Shown here: positions 50,511 through 59,108 of the stretch, in pieces
How positions within the stretch are numbered: position 1 is the stretch's first letter
Layout of the letters: each line of letters opens with the position of its first letter
Assembly: GCA_038210655.1 (NCBI GenBank)
Contig: JBBQWM010000030.1
Location: forward strand, 8,873 to 72,872
DNA from: 54-19 sp038210655
GTDB lineage: Bacteria; Chloroflexota; Chloroflexia; Chloroheliales; Chloroheliaceae
Length of the DNA: 64,000 nucleotides
Direction of reading: 5' to 3'
Translations under genes and position numbers: made by a program
Notes under the pieces: model-generated
Told to the model about the DNA's origin: nothing
Database searches by the model: none
Seen by the model: the letters and a program-made list of their open reading frames with translations, nothing else

Positions 50511-50672
50511 ATGACAACCGCACCCAAATTTGAAACCGCTGTGAGGCTGAGCTACAGTTTAAAGCCAGTAGCCTTTAAATTGGAAAATGTTTGCCGGGTT
50601 CTCAAAGAGGCTCTTTGCACGGTTAGCCCCTTAATTTCCAATTACCGTAATGTAGACGTTAATACGATTTAA
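50511..50672 (+). CDS. Small 53-residue protein of unknown function
   Basis: A short gene with the cleanest translation start in the area: TTGGAGGAG, 9 bases, ATG. The peptide begins MTTAPKFETAVRLSYSLKPV and ends NYRNVDVNTI. It is mildly basic, has two cysteines (positions 28 and 36) and no membrane segment. A good terminator follows 11 bases after the stop, so this is a complete unit between the phosphoesterase and recQ. I recognise no family. It could instead be a leader peptide, but the terminator lies before recQ and no alternative structure was seen. Confidence 0.55.
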   Translation: MTTAPKFETAVRLSYSLKPVAFKLENVCRVLKEALCTVSPLISNYRNVDVNTI

Positions 50673-50683
50673 ATCGATATTAG

Positions 50684-50724
50684 AGGTCAGGTATCCGGTC
50701 GAGAGCCGCAGCCTGACCTTTTTG
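50684..50724 (+). terminator. Terminator of the 53-residue gene
   Basis: AGGTCAGG (50684-50691) pairs with CCTGACCT (50712-50719), enclosing CCGGTC/GAGAGCCG; TTTTT follows. It ends 50 bases before the recQ ATG, so it isolates or attenuates recQ. Confidence 0.8.
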
Positions 50725-50773
50725 GTCTGGCTGTATTTAGCAATTGAGCGGCCCGTGCCGCGCAGGTAAACAG

Positions 50774-53700
50774 ATGAAGATTAGTTTGGAACCGAAGAAA
50801 ATCCGCGAATGGTTAGAACCGTTGGGCCTTGATCTTGAAGGGTTGCTCGATCAGTCCGCCAGTCGGCAGGCCGAGATTATCCGTTTTTGGTTGCCTGCCG
50901 AAGAGCTTCCGCCCAGCCCTGAAGAGCGCACTGCGTTGGCGGTGCTGGGTTGGGCGGTTGGTGACCGGGCCTTGCAAGAGCAAGCCGGGCGTAGTTTAAT
51001 GCTGGCCTTGCTGGAGTTATTTTTAGCGATAGACGAAATGGAAGTCGCTGGACAGCTTTTTGGGGTAGCCTATCCCGAACCCGAACCTAACCGTGTAACC
51101 TATTTTAGCCATCTGATCCGCCTACGGTTGGCCCAGGGCGACCAGGAGGGCGCGGCCCTGGCCCTGACCGAGATGCAGGAGCTTTACGCCAACCGCTTTA
51201 CCACCTTTACGGCCCAGGCCAGTTTTTGTTTGGTCCAGGGCGACCGAGTCGGGGCGCGGGCGGCTTATCGGCAGGCCCTGCAAGACTCGCCCAACAGTAG
51301 CACGCTTTTGCTAGGGTTGGCCCGTTGTGCTGTTCTGGAAGGCGACCGCGAGGAAGCTGAAAATTGGCTGGCCCGCTTGGAGGAACTTCCTCAGCTAAGT
51401 TGGAACACGCTCCGGCAGATGGCCTCTTTGTGGTGGGGGTTGGGTGAGGAGGAACGGGCGACCGAAAAAGAAGCGGCCTGTGCTACCCAACGAGCTTTAA
51501 AGCTGGTCGAGTTAGCCGGGACTACTTCGGCGGTCACGGCCCGGCCCGAAACCAATTTGGAGGTAATCCCGGACCTGCCCGAACTTCCGGCCCACGAAAA
51601 ATTGGGCGACGAGCCGTTCCGGGTGCTAAAAGAGATTTTCGGTCACGACCAGTTCCGGCCCGGTCAGGAGCAGGTGATTGCCAATGTGCTGGCGGGGCGC
51701 GATACGCTGGCGGTGCTGCCGACCGGGGCGGGCAAATCGCTCTGCTACCAACTGCCCGCTTTGCTACTGCCTCGACCTGTGTTGGTGCTATCGCCGCTCA
51801 TTTCGCTCATGAAAGACCAGTTTGATAAACTGCCACCCCTGCTCAAGCAGCATAGCCTGATTATTAATAGCTCGCTCGAACCGGGCGAGGCTGCCCGTCG
51901 TTTGCGCGACTTATCCCGCCCCGGCAATACGATCCGGCTGATCTATGCTGCACCGGAACGTTTACGGCAACAGCCCTTTGTGCTGGCTTTAAAGCGGGCG
52001 CAGTTGGGCTTGCTAGTCGTGGATGAGGCCCATTGTGTAGCGATGTGGGGTAACGATTTTCGACCTGATTATCTGTTTATCAAGCGGGCGCTGGCTGATC
52101 TGGCGGAATTTGCTCCAACCCTGCTGGCGGTAACAGCCACCGCAACTCCCGAAGTCGCCGAAGAAATCGGACAGCAACTTGGGCGCGGGATGGAGTTGGT
52201 GCGCGGCAGCGTTTACCGACCCAATTTACGTTTCGGGGTCGAAAAGCTCAATACTGGCAGCGATTACCGTTTGCAACGGGTGGCTGAACTATGCGCCGGG
52301 CTGGAAGGTAGCGGCATTATCTACGCCCGTAGCCGCGAGAAGTGCGAACAGGTCGCCGAATTTCTCAACCGCAACGGGATCGCGGCCCGCTTTTATCACG
52401 CCGGGATGGATAGCGAAACGCGCCGGACGACCCAGGAGAACTGGTCGGCGGGTCGCACACAGGTAATTGTGGCGACCATCGCTTTTGGTATGGGGATCGA
52501 TAAGGCTAACGTGCGCTATATCATCCACCTTAGCCCACCTGCCGCGCTCGAAAACTATGTCCAGGAGGCGGGCCGGGCCGGTCGTGACGGTCAACCCGCC
52601 CAGTGTCTTTTGCTCTATACATCGAGCGATAAGGGCAATTTGACCCGCTTTTTGCACGAAGAACAGGCCCTGCTAAACCTCGATCTGCTGCGGTCGCTTT
52701 ATGGCTCGGTTTCACGCCATCTGCGCGGAACCCGGCAGGGGGTGATCCTGGCAGAGGATTTGCCACGTGGGGCAACCAATCCGGCGGCTTTGCTGGACGA
52801 GACGGTCGTGCGGGTTGGGCTATCGCTTTTGGAACGGGCCGGACTGCTCGAACGCGGCTATGATCTGCCCCCGGCGGCGGAAGTGACCCTCAAACATTCG
52901 CAGCCGACCTTGTTTAGCCTCGATACTGCGCCCAGCATCGGGTTAGCCGAATTTATCGAAGCTGCCGAGTTGCGTCCCGGTCAGCCTATCACGATCCAAC
53001 TGGCGAGTCTGGCCGCAACTTTGGGTTGGGAGCCGCCCGTCCTGGAAGCGCGGTTGCTGGAATGGGCCGAGGCGGGGCGGTTGGAATATACTCCGGCCCG
53101 ACGCGGCTATTATCTCAGCCTGAAGGAGGCCGGAAGCGATGCCCGCGCCCGCCTCGAAGAGATTTTGGGCCGGAAGCAAACCGCCGCCGATTACCGCCTC
53201 GATCAGTTAGAGGATTATCTAAAACACCGGGCCTGCCGTCAGGTTGCGCTGGCCCGTCATTTTGGGGAGAGGCTGGCCCGGCCCTGCGGCAATTGTGATA
53301 ATTGCACCGACGCACCGTCGCGGAATCGAAGCAGTCGCACTCGATCAAAGGTTGAGGCCTTCAGCAAGCCAGGTTCGGTCGCTTCCTCCAGCGCTAACGG
53401 GCGCGAGATCAATGGCCCGGCAGTGATCGCTGATATTTTGACTGCTTTGCAAAAAACTGACCGCAGCCTGAGCCGGACGGCTTTGCGCCGTATTTTGCTG
53501 GGGAGCGACTCGGCCTACCCTTCGGAGCAAAGCAATCCTCGCTGGGGGGTATTACAGGGTTTGGTGCGCCATAAGGAATTGGACGCGCAGACCGACGAGT
53601 TGGTCAAGCAAGGTTTGATAAGCCTGGACGAGTCGGTTTACGATGGTCGCACCTACAGTACCCTTCTATTAAGCGAGGCCGGGTTAGAGTGGTTGGACAA

Positions 53701-54118
53701 CTATGGGGCGGGGCTGATTGAGCCGGAGGAGGCTCCGGCTACTTCGGTTAAATCGGCGGTCGCCCGCTCGGTATCAAAACCGGCAGCTATCGAAGAAGAC
53801 GAAGCCGCCCGGTTGACGCTGGCCTGTCTTGATCTGGTAACAGGCGGCGGTGAGGCGCGGGTCGGGCGAAGCGGGTTGGTGCGTGTCTTGCAAGGACAGC
53901 CCTCGGCCTTGAGTACCCGCGCCAATAACCCTTACAAAGGCAGTTTGGAAGGTAAGCTTAAGCTCAAGGAGACCGAAAAGCTGGTTGAACGGCTGATCGA
54001 GCGCGGCTTGATCGAGGAAGAAACGGTAACGGGCAGCTATGGTCGGGAGTATCAGGCCCTCAAGGTTAGCCAGACCGGGCAGGAGTGGATAGGGGAAGGG
54101 ATGAAGGATGAGGGATGA
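50774..54118 (+). CDS. recQ: RecQ-family ATP-dependent DNA helicase with N-terminal repeat region and duplicated C-terminal domain
   Basis: 1114 residues from ATG 50774 (AGGT 7 bases upstream), about twice a normal RecQ. Residues 1-270: helical, partly TPR-like (AYRQALQDSPNSSTLLLGLARCAVLEG). 280-640: helicase with motif 0 FRPGQEQVI, Walker A LPTGAGKS (about 314), DEAH box VVDEAHCVAMWGNDFRP (about 417), TATAT and QEAGRAGRDG (about 600). About 640-840: zinc-binding (CRQ...CGNCDNC) and winged-helix regions. 880-976 and 1012-1114: two related helical modules (LQKTDRSLSRTALRRIL... and LDLVTGGGEARVGRSGLVRVL...) each ending in a GLE/GQEW-type helix. The last seven residues (EGMKDEG) are encoded by GGGATGA heptamers. 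Confidence 0.92.
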   Translation: MKISLEPKKIREWLEPLGLDLEGLLDQSASRQAEIIRFWLPAEELPPSPEERTALAVLGWAVGDRALQEQAGRSLMLALLELFLAIDEMEVAGQLFGVAYPEPEPNRVTYFSHLIRLRLAQGDQEGAALALTEMQELYANRFTTFTAQASFCLVQGDRVGARAAYRQALQDSPNSSTLLLGLARCAVLEGDREEAENWLARLEELPQLSWNTLRQMASLWWGLGEEERATEKEAACATQRALKLVELAGTTSAVTARPETNLEVIPDLPELPAHEKLGDEPFRVLKEIFGHDQFRPGQEQVIANVLAGRDTLAVLPTGAGKSLCYQLPALLLPRPVLVLSPLISLMKDQFDKLPPLLKQHSLIINSSLEPGEAARRLRDLSRPGNTIRLIYAAPERLRQQPFVLALKRAQLGLLVVDEAHCVAMWGNDFRPDYLFIKRALADLAEFAPTLLAVTATATPEVAEEIGQQLGRGMELVRGSVYRPNLRFGVEKLNTGSDYRLQRVAELCAGLEGSGIIYARSREKCEQVAEFLNRNGIAARFYHAGMDSETRRTTQENWSAGRTQVIVATIAFGMGIDKANVRYIIHLSPPAALENYVQEAGRAGRDGQPAQCLLLYTSSDKGNLTRFLHEEQALLNLDLLRSLYGSVSRHLRGTRQGVILAEDLPRGATNPAALLDETVVRVGLSLLERAGLLERGYDLPPAAEVTLKHSQPTLFSLDTAPSIGLAEFIEAAELRPGQPITIQLASLAATLGWEPPVLEARLLEWAEAGRLEYTPARRGYYLSLKEAGSDARARLEEILGRKQTAADYRLDQLEDYLKHRACRQVALARHFGERLARPCGNCDNCTDAPSRNRSSRTRSKVEAFSKPGSVASSSANGREINGPAVIADILTALQKTDRSLSRTALRRILLGSDSAYPSEQSNPRWGVLQGLVRHKELDAQTDELVKQGLISLDESVYDGRTYSTLLLSEAGLEWLDNYGAGLIEPEEAPATSVKSAVARSVSKPAAIEEDEAARLTLACLDLVTGGGEARVGRSGLVRVLQGQPSALSTRANNPYKGSLEGKLKLKETEKLVERLIERGLIEEETVTGSYGREYQALKVSQTGQEWIGEGMKDEG

Positions 54119-54149
54119 AGAAATGCAGAATGCAGAATGCAGAATGGGG
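54098..54149. repeat. GGGATGA and AATGCAG heptamers at the end of recQ
   Basis: GGGATGA, AGGATGA, GGGATGA (54098-54118) supply the last codons and stop of recQ. After three bases follow AATGCAG (54122), AATGCAG, AATGCAG and AATGGGG to 54149, then GAGGGATGAGGG. Confidence 0.9.
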
Positions 54150-54202
54150 AGGGATGAGGGACCGTCCATTGGCGGAGCAATGTCTTATAAGGGCGAATAA
54201 CA

Positions 54203-54238
54203 AAAACTGGCAAAGCAGACGCTTTGCCAGTTTTTATT
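54203..54238. terminator. Bidirectional terminator between recQ and metalloprotease
   Basis: Stem AAAACTGGCAAAGC (54203-54216) with 54221-54234, loop AGAC, then TTTTTATT. It is A-rich on the left, so it works for both convergent genes. Confidence 0.88.
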
Positions 54239-54255
54239 AGCCAAAAATCAAATCA

Positions 54256-55947
54256 TCAAGTTTTACTGGCTACTACGCAGGATAGAATATCCCGACCAGT
54301 GTTGGCGACGATCTGATTACCGCCAAACTTGGTGATTTTTAGGTTGCGGAGATTAGCCCCGCCCAGCACCAAACCATTTATAGCCGGATTGGTTGCGGCT
54401 GTATCGGTAGCATTGAGGGTGATACCAGTCGTGGTGCAAATGCCTCCATCGATACCTACACCTGCCGGTACAGATCGTAACGCTCCACTAACATTAATAG
54501 TGGTGGCACCCCCGTTGAGTTGGAAAGTGATAGTCTGACCATTGGTAGCCCGTTTGAGCGCGAATGAGAGGGTATCGGCTGTATCCTGGTCAACAGCATC
54601 ACCCCCGTCAGCAGTAAGTTTTACCACCAAAGAAATCACGGTGTTAGTAGTAGCATTTGCCGTATTGGAAAACCCTGAATCGGTTCCGGCATTGGTAGCC
54701 AGCACTCGATAGAAATAAGTCGTGCCAGGAGTAAGTCCAGTATCATTATAGGCGACCGTACTGGCGGGAAGGGTTATGAGTGGAGACCAGGTTGTACCAT
54801 TTGGGCTGCGCTCGACCCGATAGTTGGTCTCATAGGTGGAATTATCAGTCCAGGCCAAGTTGATTTGGGTGCTAGAAGCGGTCGTAGCAGTCAAGAGAGT
54901 AGGTGCGTTCGGCGCTAAGGCTACCGTCCAACCCATATCTTTGAACATCGCCAGCATGATCGGGCCGGGACTATGTTGTACTTCGCCGCCACCAATCGAA
55001 AAGGTCATAAGAGCGTTGGGAGTACCGTTGTAAATTTCGTCGAGATGCGAAAAGCTCGAACCCTGCGCCCAGCTACCCGGTGAATAAAGTTTGGCCGGGT
55101 TCCCTGCGTTAATCTCTCTGACCGTTGGCGAGTCGAAGAAGATATTGCCACTGACCAGTTGTGAGCCTAACGCGGTCGAAGGGTTTGGAAACAGCGCCGT
55201 ATTAATCAAAGACTGGCTGGTGCCATTGACCGCGAACCGGTCGTAGATGCTAGGGAAGGCGGGGGCGGCCCCAAATCCATAACTACCGGTGCCACCGGAA
55301 TAGGTCATTCCACCGAAAAAGTTTAGCCCGTGACCGATCTCGTGTAAAACCACGCTGACAAAGTCAACTTGATCTACCGGGGTGTTGCCGTCGGTTCCAA
55401 AATACCAATTGGGGTAGCCGTTGTTGAATTGGGCGGTTATATCGTTCAAGGCAGGATTAAGGTCTGAACCGCTTAACTTGTTCGCCAGTGCTATCCCGTA
55501 CCAAGTATTGGCTTGGGGTGCGCCGGTAAAATCACGCCGAAGTTGAGCTGCCCCAGCCGAACCAAGTATACAAGCCTGACCGGGATTACAGGCTTGGAGG
55601 GTAGTCCAATTAGCATTGATGATAATTGGAACCGAGGAAGTGATCTGGCTAGACCAAATATCGACTGCGTACTGGAAGGCGGTTTGGGCTTGGGCTGAAA
55701 ACCCGGTATAATTTACCGTAAAAGTAGCGGTGCTAGGCCTGATCTTGGAGTTTGCGAAGTTAGCCGGAGGGCCGTTCTTGACCGGATTCGGCTTACCGTC
55801 AGTCACTATGGTAAGCAGACCGCCATTGGCAGCAATCCCGTCCGGGTTAATCTGGGCTGCACTAAGACTGGCAAATGGGCTGAAAACTAATTGAAGGGAC
55901 AGTAGAAGGGCAGCCAGGATAGCTGCTTTCCTGAAGTTTTTCCGCAT
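54256..55947 (-). CDS. Secreted zinc metalloprotease with FN3 and conserved C-terminal domains
   Basis: 563 residues. AAAGGAAAT precedes ATG 55947. Signal peptide to about residue 31 (ASLSAA). The catalytic zone has HEIGHGLNFFG with zinc ligands His202 and His206 and Glu203 as base; it lacks the third His of the metzincin HExxHxxGxxH motif, so the third ligand is elsewhere. The domain before it begins TATFTVNYTGFSAQAQTAFQYAVDIWSS, typical of a family of secreted HEIGHGLG-type proteins. Residues about 360-440 are an FN3 domain (NLAWTDNSTYETNYRVERS). The last 110 residues (ending SCVVASKT) match the C-terminus of the PQQ-like protein at 38862. Probably extracellular. Confidence 0.88.
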   Translation of the reverse strand: MRKNFRKAAILAALLLSLQLVFSPFASLSAAQINPDGIAANGGLLTIVTDGKPNPVKNGPPANFANSKIRPSTATFTVNYTGFSAQAQTAFQYAVDIWSSQITSSVPIIINANWTTLQACNPGQACILGSAGAAQLRRDFTGAPQANTWYGIALANKLSGSDLNPALNDITAQFNNGYPNWYFGTDGNTPVDQVDFVSVVLHEIGHGLNFFGGMTYSGGTGSYGFGAAPAFPSIYDRFAVNGTSQSLINTALFPNPSTALGSQLVSGNIFFDSPTVREINAGNPAKLYSPGSWAQGSSFSHLDEIYNGTPNALMTFSIGGGEVQHSPGPIMLAMFKDMGWTVALAPNAPTLLTATTASSTQINLAWTDNSTYETNYRVERSPNGTTWSPLITLPASTVAYNDTGLTPGTTYFYRVLATNAGTDSGFSNTANATTNTVISLVVKLTADGGDAVDQDTADTLSFALKRATNGQTITFQLNGGATTINVSGALRSVPAGVGIDGGICTTTGITLNATDTAATNPAINGLVLGGANLRNLKITKFGGNQIVANTGRDILSCVVASKT

Positions 55948-56189
55948 CAGATTTCCTTTGGTTTAAGTTAATAGAACTGAGTATCAGATAGGGTTAGTAA
56001 TGCTAAAAACTTACCTCAGTTGAAATTATACCATAGCTATGCTTCTTTGAATATAGGACTTTAAAGCTTAGTACTTGTGTAGTTGGATAAAAGCGGGCCA
56101 GGACTGGCAAAAGCTATGCTATAATAGCGGCGGTCTATTCTGCTTTGAGACTATTTTGATTGCGATATTAGACAGGGTAATAGCTTTTT

Positions 56190-57398
56190 ATGGACAACCA
56201 GGCCCAAATATTACTGACTGTGACCGGCCTCGACCGACCCGGTATTACCGCCGAGATTTGCCGGGTCTTGAGCGCGGCTCAGGCCGATCTGGTCGATATT
56301 CAGCAAGTGACGATCTCACCGCTACTGGTGATGGCCTTGCAGGTTGGGCTACCGGTGCTGCCCGGCGAACCTCTGACCGACCCGGCGGCCCTGGTTCCGA
56401 GCGAATTATTGCGGTTGGCCTTGCGGCTCGATTTGCATTTGCGAGTACAGCCTTTTGTACCGGCGGTTCAACCCGCTTCGCCCGATCAGTTTTATGCCGT
56501 GACTTGTCTGGCTCCGGTTATCAGTCCGGCAGCCCTTTATGCTATCAGCACCACGCTGGCTGAATTGGGCGCGAACATCGAACGGATTACCCGCCTGACC
56601 GAAAGCAGCCTGAAATGTCTCGAATTAACAGTGCGTACTCCAAGCGAGCTTGACCGTTCGCAACTCAAGCGGGCCTTGTTTGCCGTTTCTAACGAGATTG
56701 GAGTGGACATTGCGGTGCAGCCGGAAAGTTTGTTCCGGCGCAGCAAGCGGCTGATTATCATGGATGTGGACTCGACTTTGATCCGTCACGAGGTGATCGA
56801 CGAATTGGCCCAGTTGGTCGGAGTTGAGGCTGAGGTCGGACGGATTACGGCGGAGGCGATGGCCGGACGGCTCGATTTTGCGGCGGCACTGGCCCGTCGG
56901 GTCGGGCTGTTAGCAGGGCTGGAAGCCAGCCGTTTGGAAGAGGTGGCCGCCCGATTGGAATTGACTCCTGGGGCCGAGACCTTGTTAGGGGTGCTAAAAA
57001 AGCTAGGCTACAAGACCGCGATTGTCAGTGGTGGTTTTACCTTCTTTACCGACCGGTTGCGCGAACGTCTCAAGCTCGATTACGCCTTTGCCAACACGCT
57101 CGAAATCGTGGATGGACGGTTGACCGGACGGCTAGTCGGCCCGGTGGTCGATGCTCAGGCCAAGTTACGCTGCTTGCAAGAAATCGCCGCGCAGGAGGGG
57201 ATCGAACTGGCCCAGACTTTGGCGGTCGGTGATGGTGCAAACGATCTTTTGATGCTGGAAGCGGCAGGTCTGGGGGTCGCTTTTAACGCCAAGCCGATTG
57301 TCCGTGAAGCCGCCGACCTCTCGATTAGCCAGCCCAACCTCGATGTTTTGCTCTATTTGATCGGTATCCGCGAACGTGAGTTGGCCGGGCTGGTTTAA
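56190..57398 (+). CDS. serB: Phosphoserine phosphatase with N-terminal ACT domains
   Basis: Last step of serine synthesis, hydrolysing phosphoserine. 402 residues, about the length of SerB proteins with two ACT domains, as in mycobacteria: ACT 1 begins LLTVTGLDRPGITAEICRVL, ACT 2 begins FYAVTCLAPVISPAALYAIS. The HAD part carries MDVDSTLI (nucleophile Asp near 190), SGGFTFF and GDGANDLLMLEAAGLGVAFNAKP. The ACT parts likely bind serine for feedback. A -10 TATAAT lies at 56121-56126 but the ribosome site is weak. serA and serC are not adjacent. Confidence 0.95.
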   Translation: MDNQAQILLTVTGLDRPGITAEICRVLSAAQADLVDIQQVTISPLLVMALQVGLPVLPGEPLTDPAALVPSELLRLALRLDLHLRVQPFVPAVQPASPDQFYAVTCLAPVISPAALYAISTTLAELGANIERITRLTESSLKCLELTVRTPSELDRSQLKRALFAVSNEIGVDIAVQPESLFRRSKRLIIMDVDSTLIRHEVIDELAQLVGVEAEVGRITAEAMAGRLDFAAALARRVGLLAGLEASRLEEVAARLELTPGAETLLGVLKKLGYKTAIVSGGFTFFTDRLRERLKLDYAFANTLEIVDGRLTGRLVGPVVDAQAKLRCLQEIAAQEGIELAQTLAVGDGANDLLMLEAAGLGVAFNAKPIVREAADLSISQPNLDVLLYLIGIRERELAGLV

Positions 57399-57473
57399 TC
57401 AAGGCTTCATTTAGCAGGTTTCTCACTTTTCACAAATGAAATCACAAATCGCGGCCTCGCCCCCTCTATGGGG

Positions 57474-57650
57474 AAATCGTAAATCGTAAATAACTAATCA
57501 GCCGTGTCACCCTGAGCCGCCGCCCCCAGAGGGGGGTGAGGCCACGAAGGGTCTAGATTCTTCGGCGGGGAACTATCTTCCACAAAAATCGAGGTAATCC
57601 CCCGCCTCAGAATGACAACGCTGGGTAGTTACAATCGTAAATCGTAAATC
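57474..57650. repeat. TCGTAAA heptamers flanking a TGTCACCCTGAG fold-back element
   Basis: Heptamers (TCGTAAA type) at 57474-57492 and, in the same direction, at 57633-57650. Between them is a complete fold-back element 57505-57617: TGTCACCCTGAG ... CTCAGAATGACA ends, with inner GGCGGGG/CCCCGCC pairing. The right heptamers run into the ribosome site of the next gene (AGGAGC). Confidence 0.8.
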
Positions 57651-57662
57651 AGGAGCTATTGC

Positions 57663-58895
57663 ATGCAAAAGCAAGCAGATGCCGTTATCATCGGGGCCGG
57701 AGTGATGGGTTGTAGCATCGCCTTTCATCTGGCGCGGGCCGGGCTAGGTCGGGTAGTGCTGATCGATAAAAAAGGGGTCGCGGCGGGTAATAGTGCGAAA
57801 AGCGGGGCGCTGGTACGTATGCATTACACCGACGAACCACAGGTGAAACTGGCCCTGGCTGCCTTGCGTTATTTTCAGCACTGGGGCGATCTGGTGGGCG
57901 GGGTCGAGGGCGAAACCGGCTTTACCGAGACTGGCTTTTTATATCTGGTCGGGCCGGACAATATCGAACGGTTGCGGCAGAATGTTGCGATGCAACAACA
58001 AGTCGGAGTAAATACCCGCGAGATTAATTTGGATGATGTACGCGAACTCCAACCTGGTATGAAACTGGATGGGGTGGCGGCAGCTTGCTATGAGCCGGAA
58101 AGTGGATTTGCCGACCCGGTAGCGACGACCCAGGCATTTGCGCGGGCGGCACAAGGGCAGGGGGTAGAGCTAACTGCCGGGGTACTGGCCCAAAAACTGC
58201 TCTTGAAGGGTGGGCGCGTGGTGGGATTGGAAACCAGCCAGGGTACTATTGAAACGCCTCTGGTGATCGCTGCCATCGGCCCCTGGAGCAATCGCTTGTT
58301 GGAGCCAGTTGGGGTCGAATTGCCGATCAAACCGCATCGCGCCCAAATCGCTTTTTACGAGCGTCCGGCCCTGCTCGATAAAAAGCTGACCTATATCGAC
58401 CTCGCCAATGGGTTGTATGGGCGACGTGCCGCCGATGCTACAGTGCTGGCGGGGTCGAGCGGCTTCTCGCTACCTTCCCACCAACCGCGCAATCTGCCAA
58501 CCGATCAATGGGGTGGTCCTGAGAGCGACCCGGACGAAGGGCTTGACCCGGATAACTATAACGAAGCCGCCGACCCCGAATATGTAGAATATACCCGGCA
58601 AGTACTGGTGCGACGTTACCCGGTGTTGGAAGGCGCAACCTATCACCGGGGCCACGCCGGAATTTATGATATGACCCCCGATACCCGCCCTATTATGGGC
58701 TGCACGGCGGTTGAGGGCTTGTATGTGGCGGCGGGTTTTAGCGGGCAAGGCTTCAAAATTTCGCCGGTGGTGGGTGCCGCCATGGCCCAACTGATAACCG
58801 GCAGTTCTACTCACCCTGAACTTGACTTAACCCCTTTCCGCCTCAGCCGCTTTGCCGAAAATGATTTGATTTACGGTCAGTGGGAGTATTTATAA
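57663..58895 (+). CDS. FAD-dependent oxidoreductase, DAO family (sarcosine/glycine oxidase-like)
   Basis: 410 residues. AGGAGC lies 8 bases before the ATG. N-terminal FAD fold AVIIGAGVMGCSIAFHLARAG, then VVLIDKKGVAAGNSAKSGALVRMHYTDEP, and C-terminal TYHRGHAGIYDMTPDTRPIMG ... GLYVAAGFSGQGFKISPVVGAAMAQLI, the usual DAO ending. It resembles the sarcosine oxidase beta/SoxB-like branch, which oxidises secondary amines or amino acids. No partner subunit gene is adjacent, so it probably acts alone. Confidence 0.9.
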   Translation: MQKQADAVIIGAGVMGCSIAFHLARAGLGRVVLIDKKGVAAGNSAKSGALVRMHYTDEPQVKLALAALRYFQHWGDLVGGVEGETGFTETGFLYLVGPDNIERLRQNVAMQQQVGVNTREINLDDVRELQPGMKLDGVAAACYEPESGFADPVATTQAFARAAQGQGVELTAGVLAQKLLLKGGRVVGLETSQGTIETPLVIAAIGPWSNRLLEPVGVELPIKPHRAQIAFYERPALLDKKLTYIDLANGLYGRRAADATVLAGSSGFSLPSHQPRNLPTDQWGGPESDPDEGLDPDNYNEAADPEYVEYTRQVLVRRYPVLEGATYHRGHAGIYDMTPDTRPIMGCTAVEGLYVAAGFSGQGFKISPVVGAAMAQLITGSSTHPELDLTPFRLSRFAENDLIYGQWEYL

Positions 58896-59108
58896 GAGCT
58901 AATAGAGCCAACCAATTTGCTTCTAAAACTAAATGGTTACTTATAATCAGGTTATCTGCAAGCTAAAAGTCGGTACTTTTTAGCTACAAATTGCCTCGCA
59001 TCAGGGTATGAAGAAAACTGCTAACAGTGTATAATGGCACACATAGAACGAGCGATAAATCCAAATTGGCGGTTTCATTATATCTGTATCCCCTGGAAAG
59101 CCAGGTTG

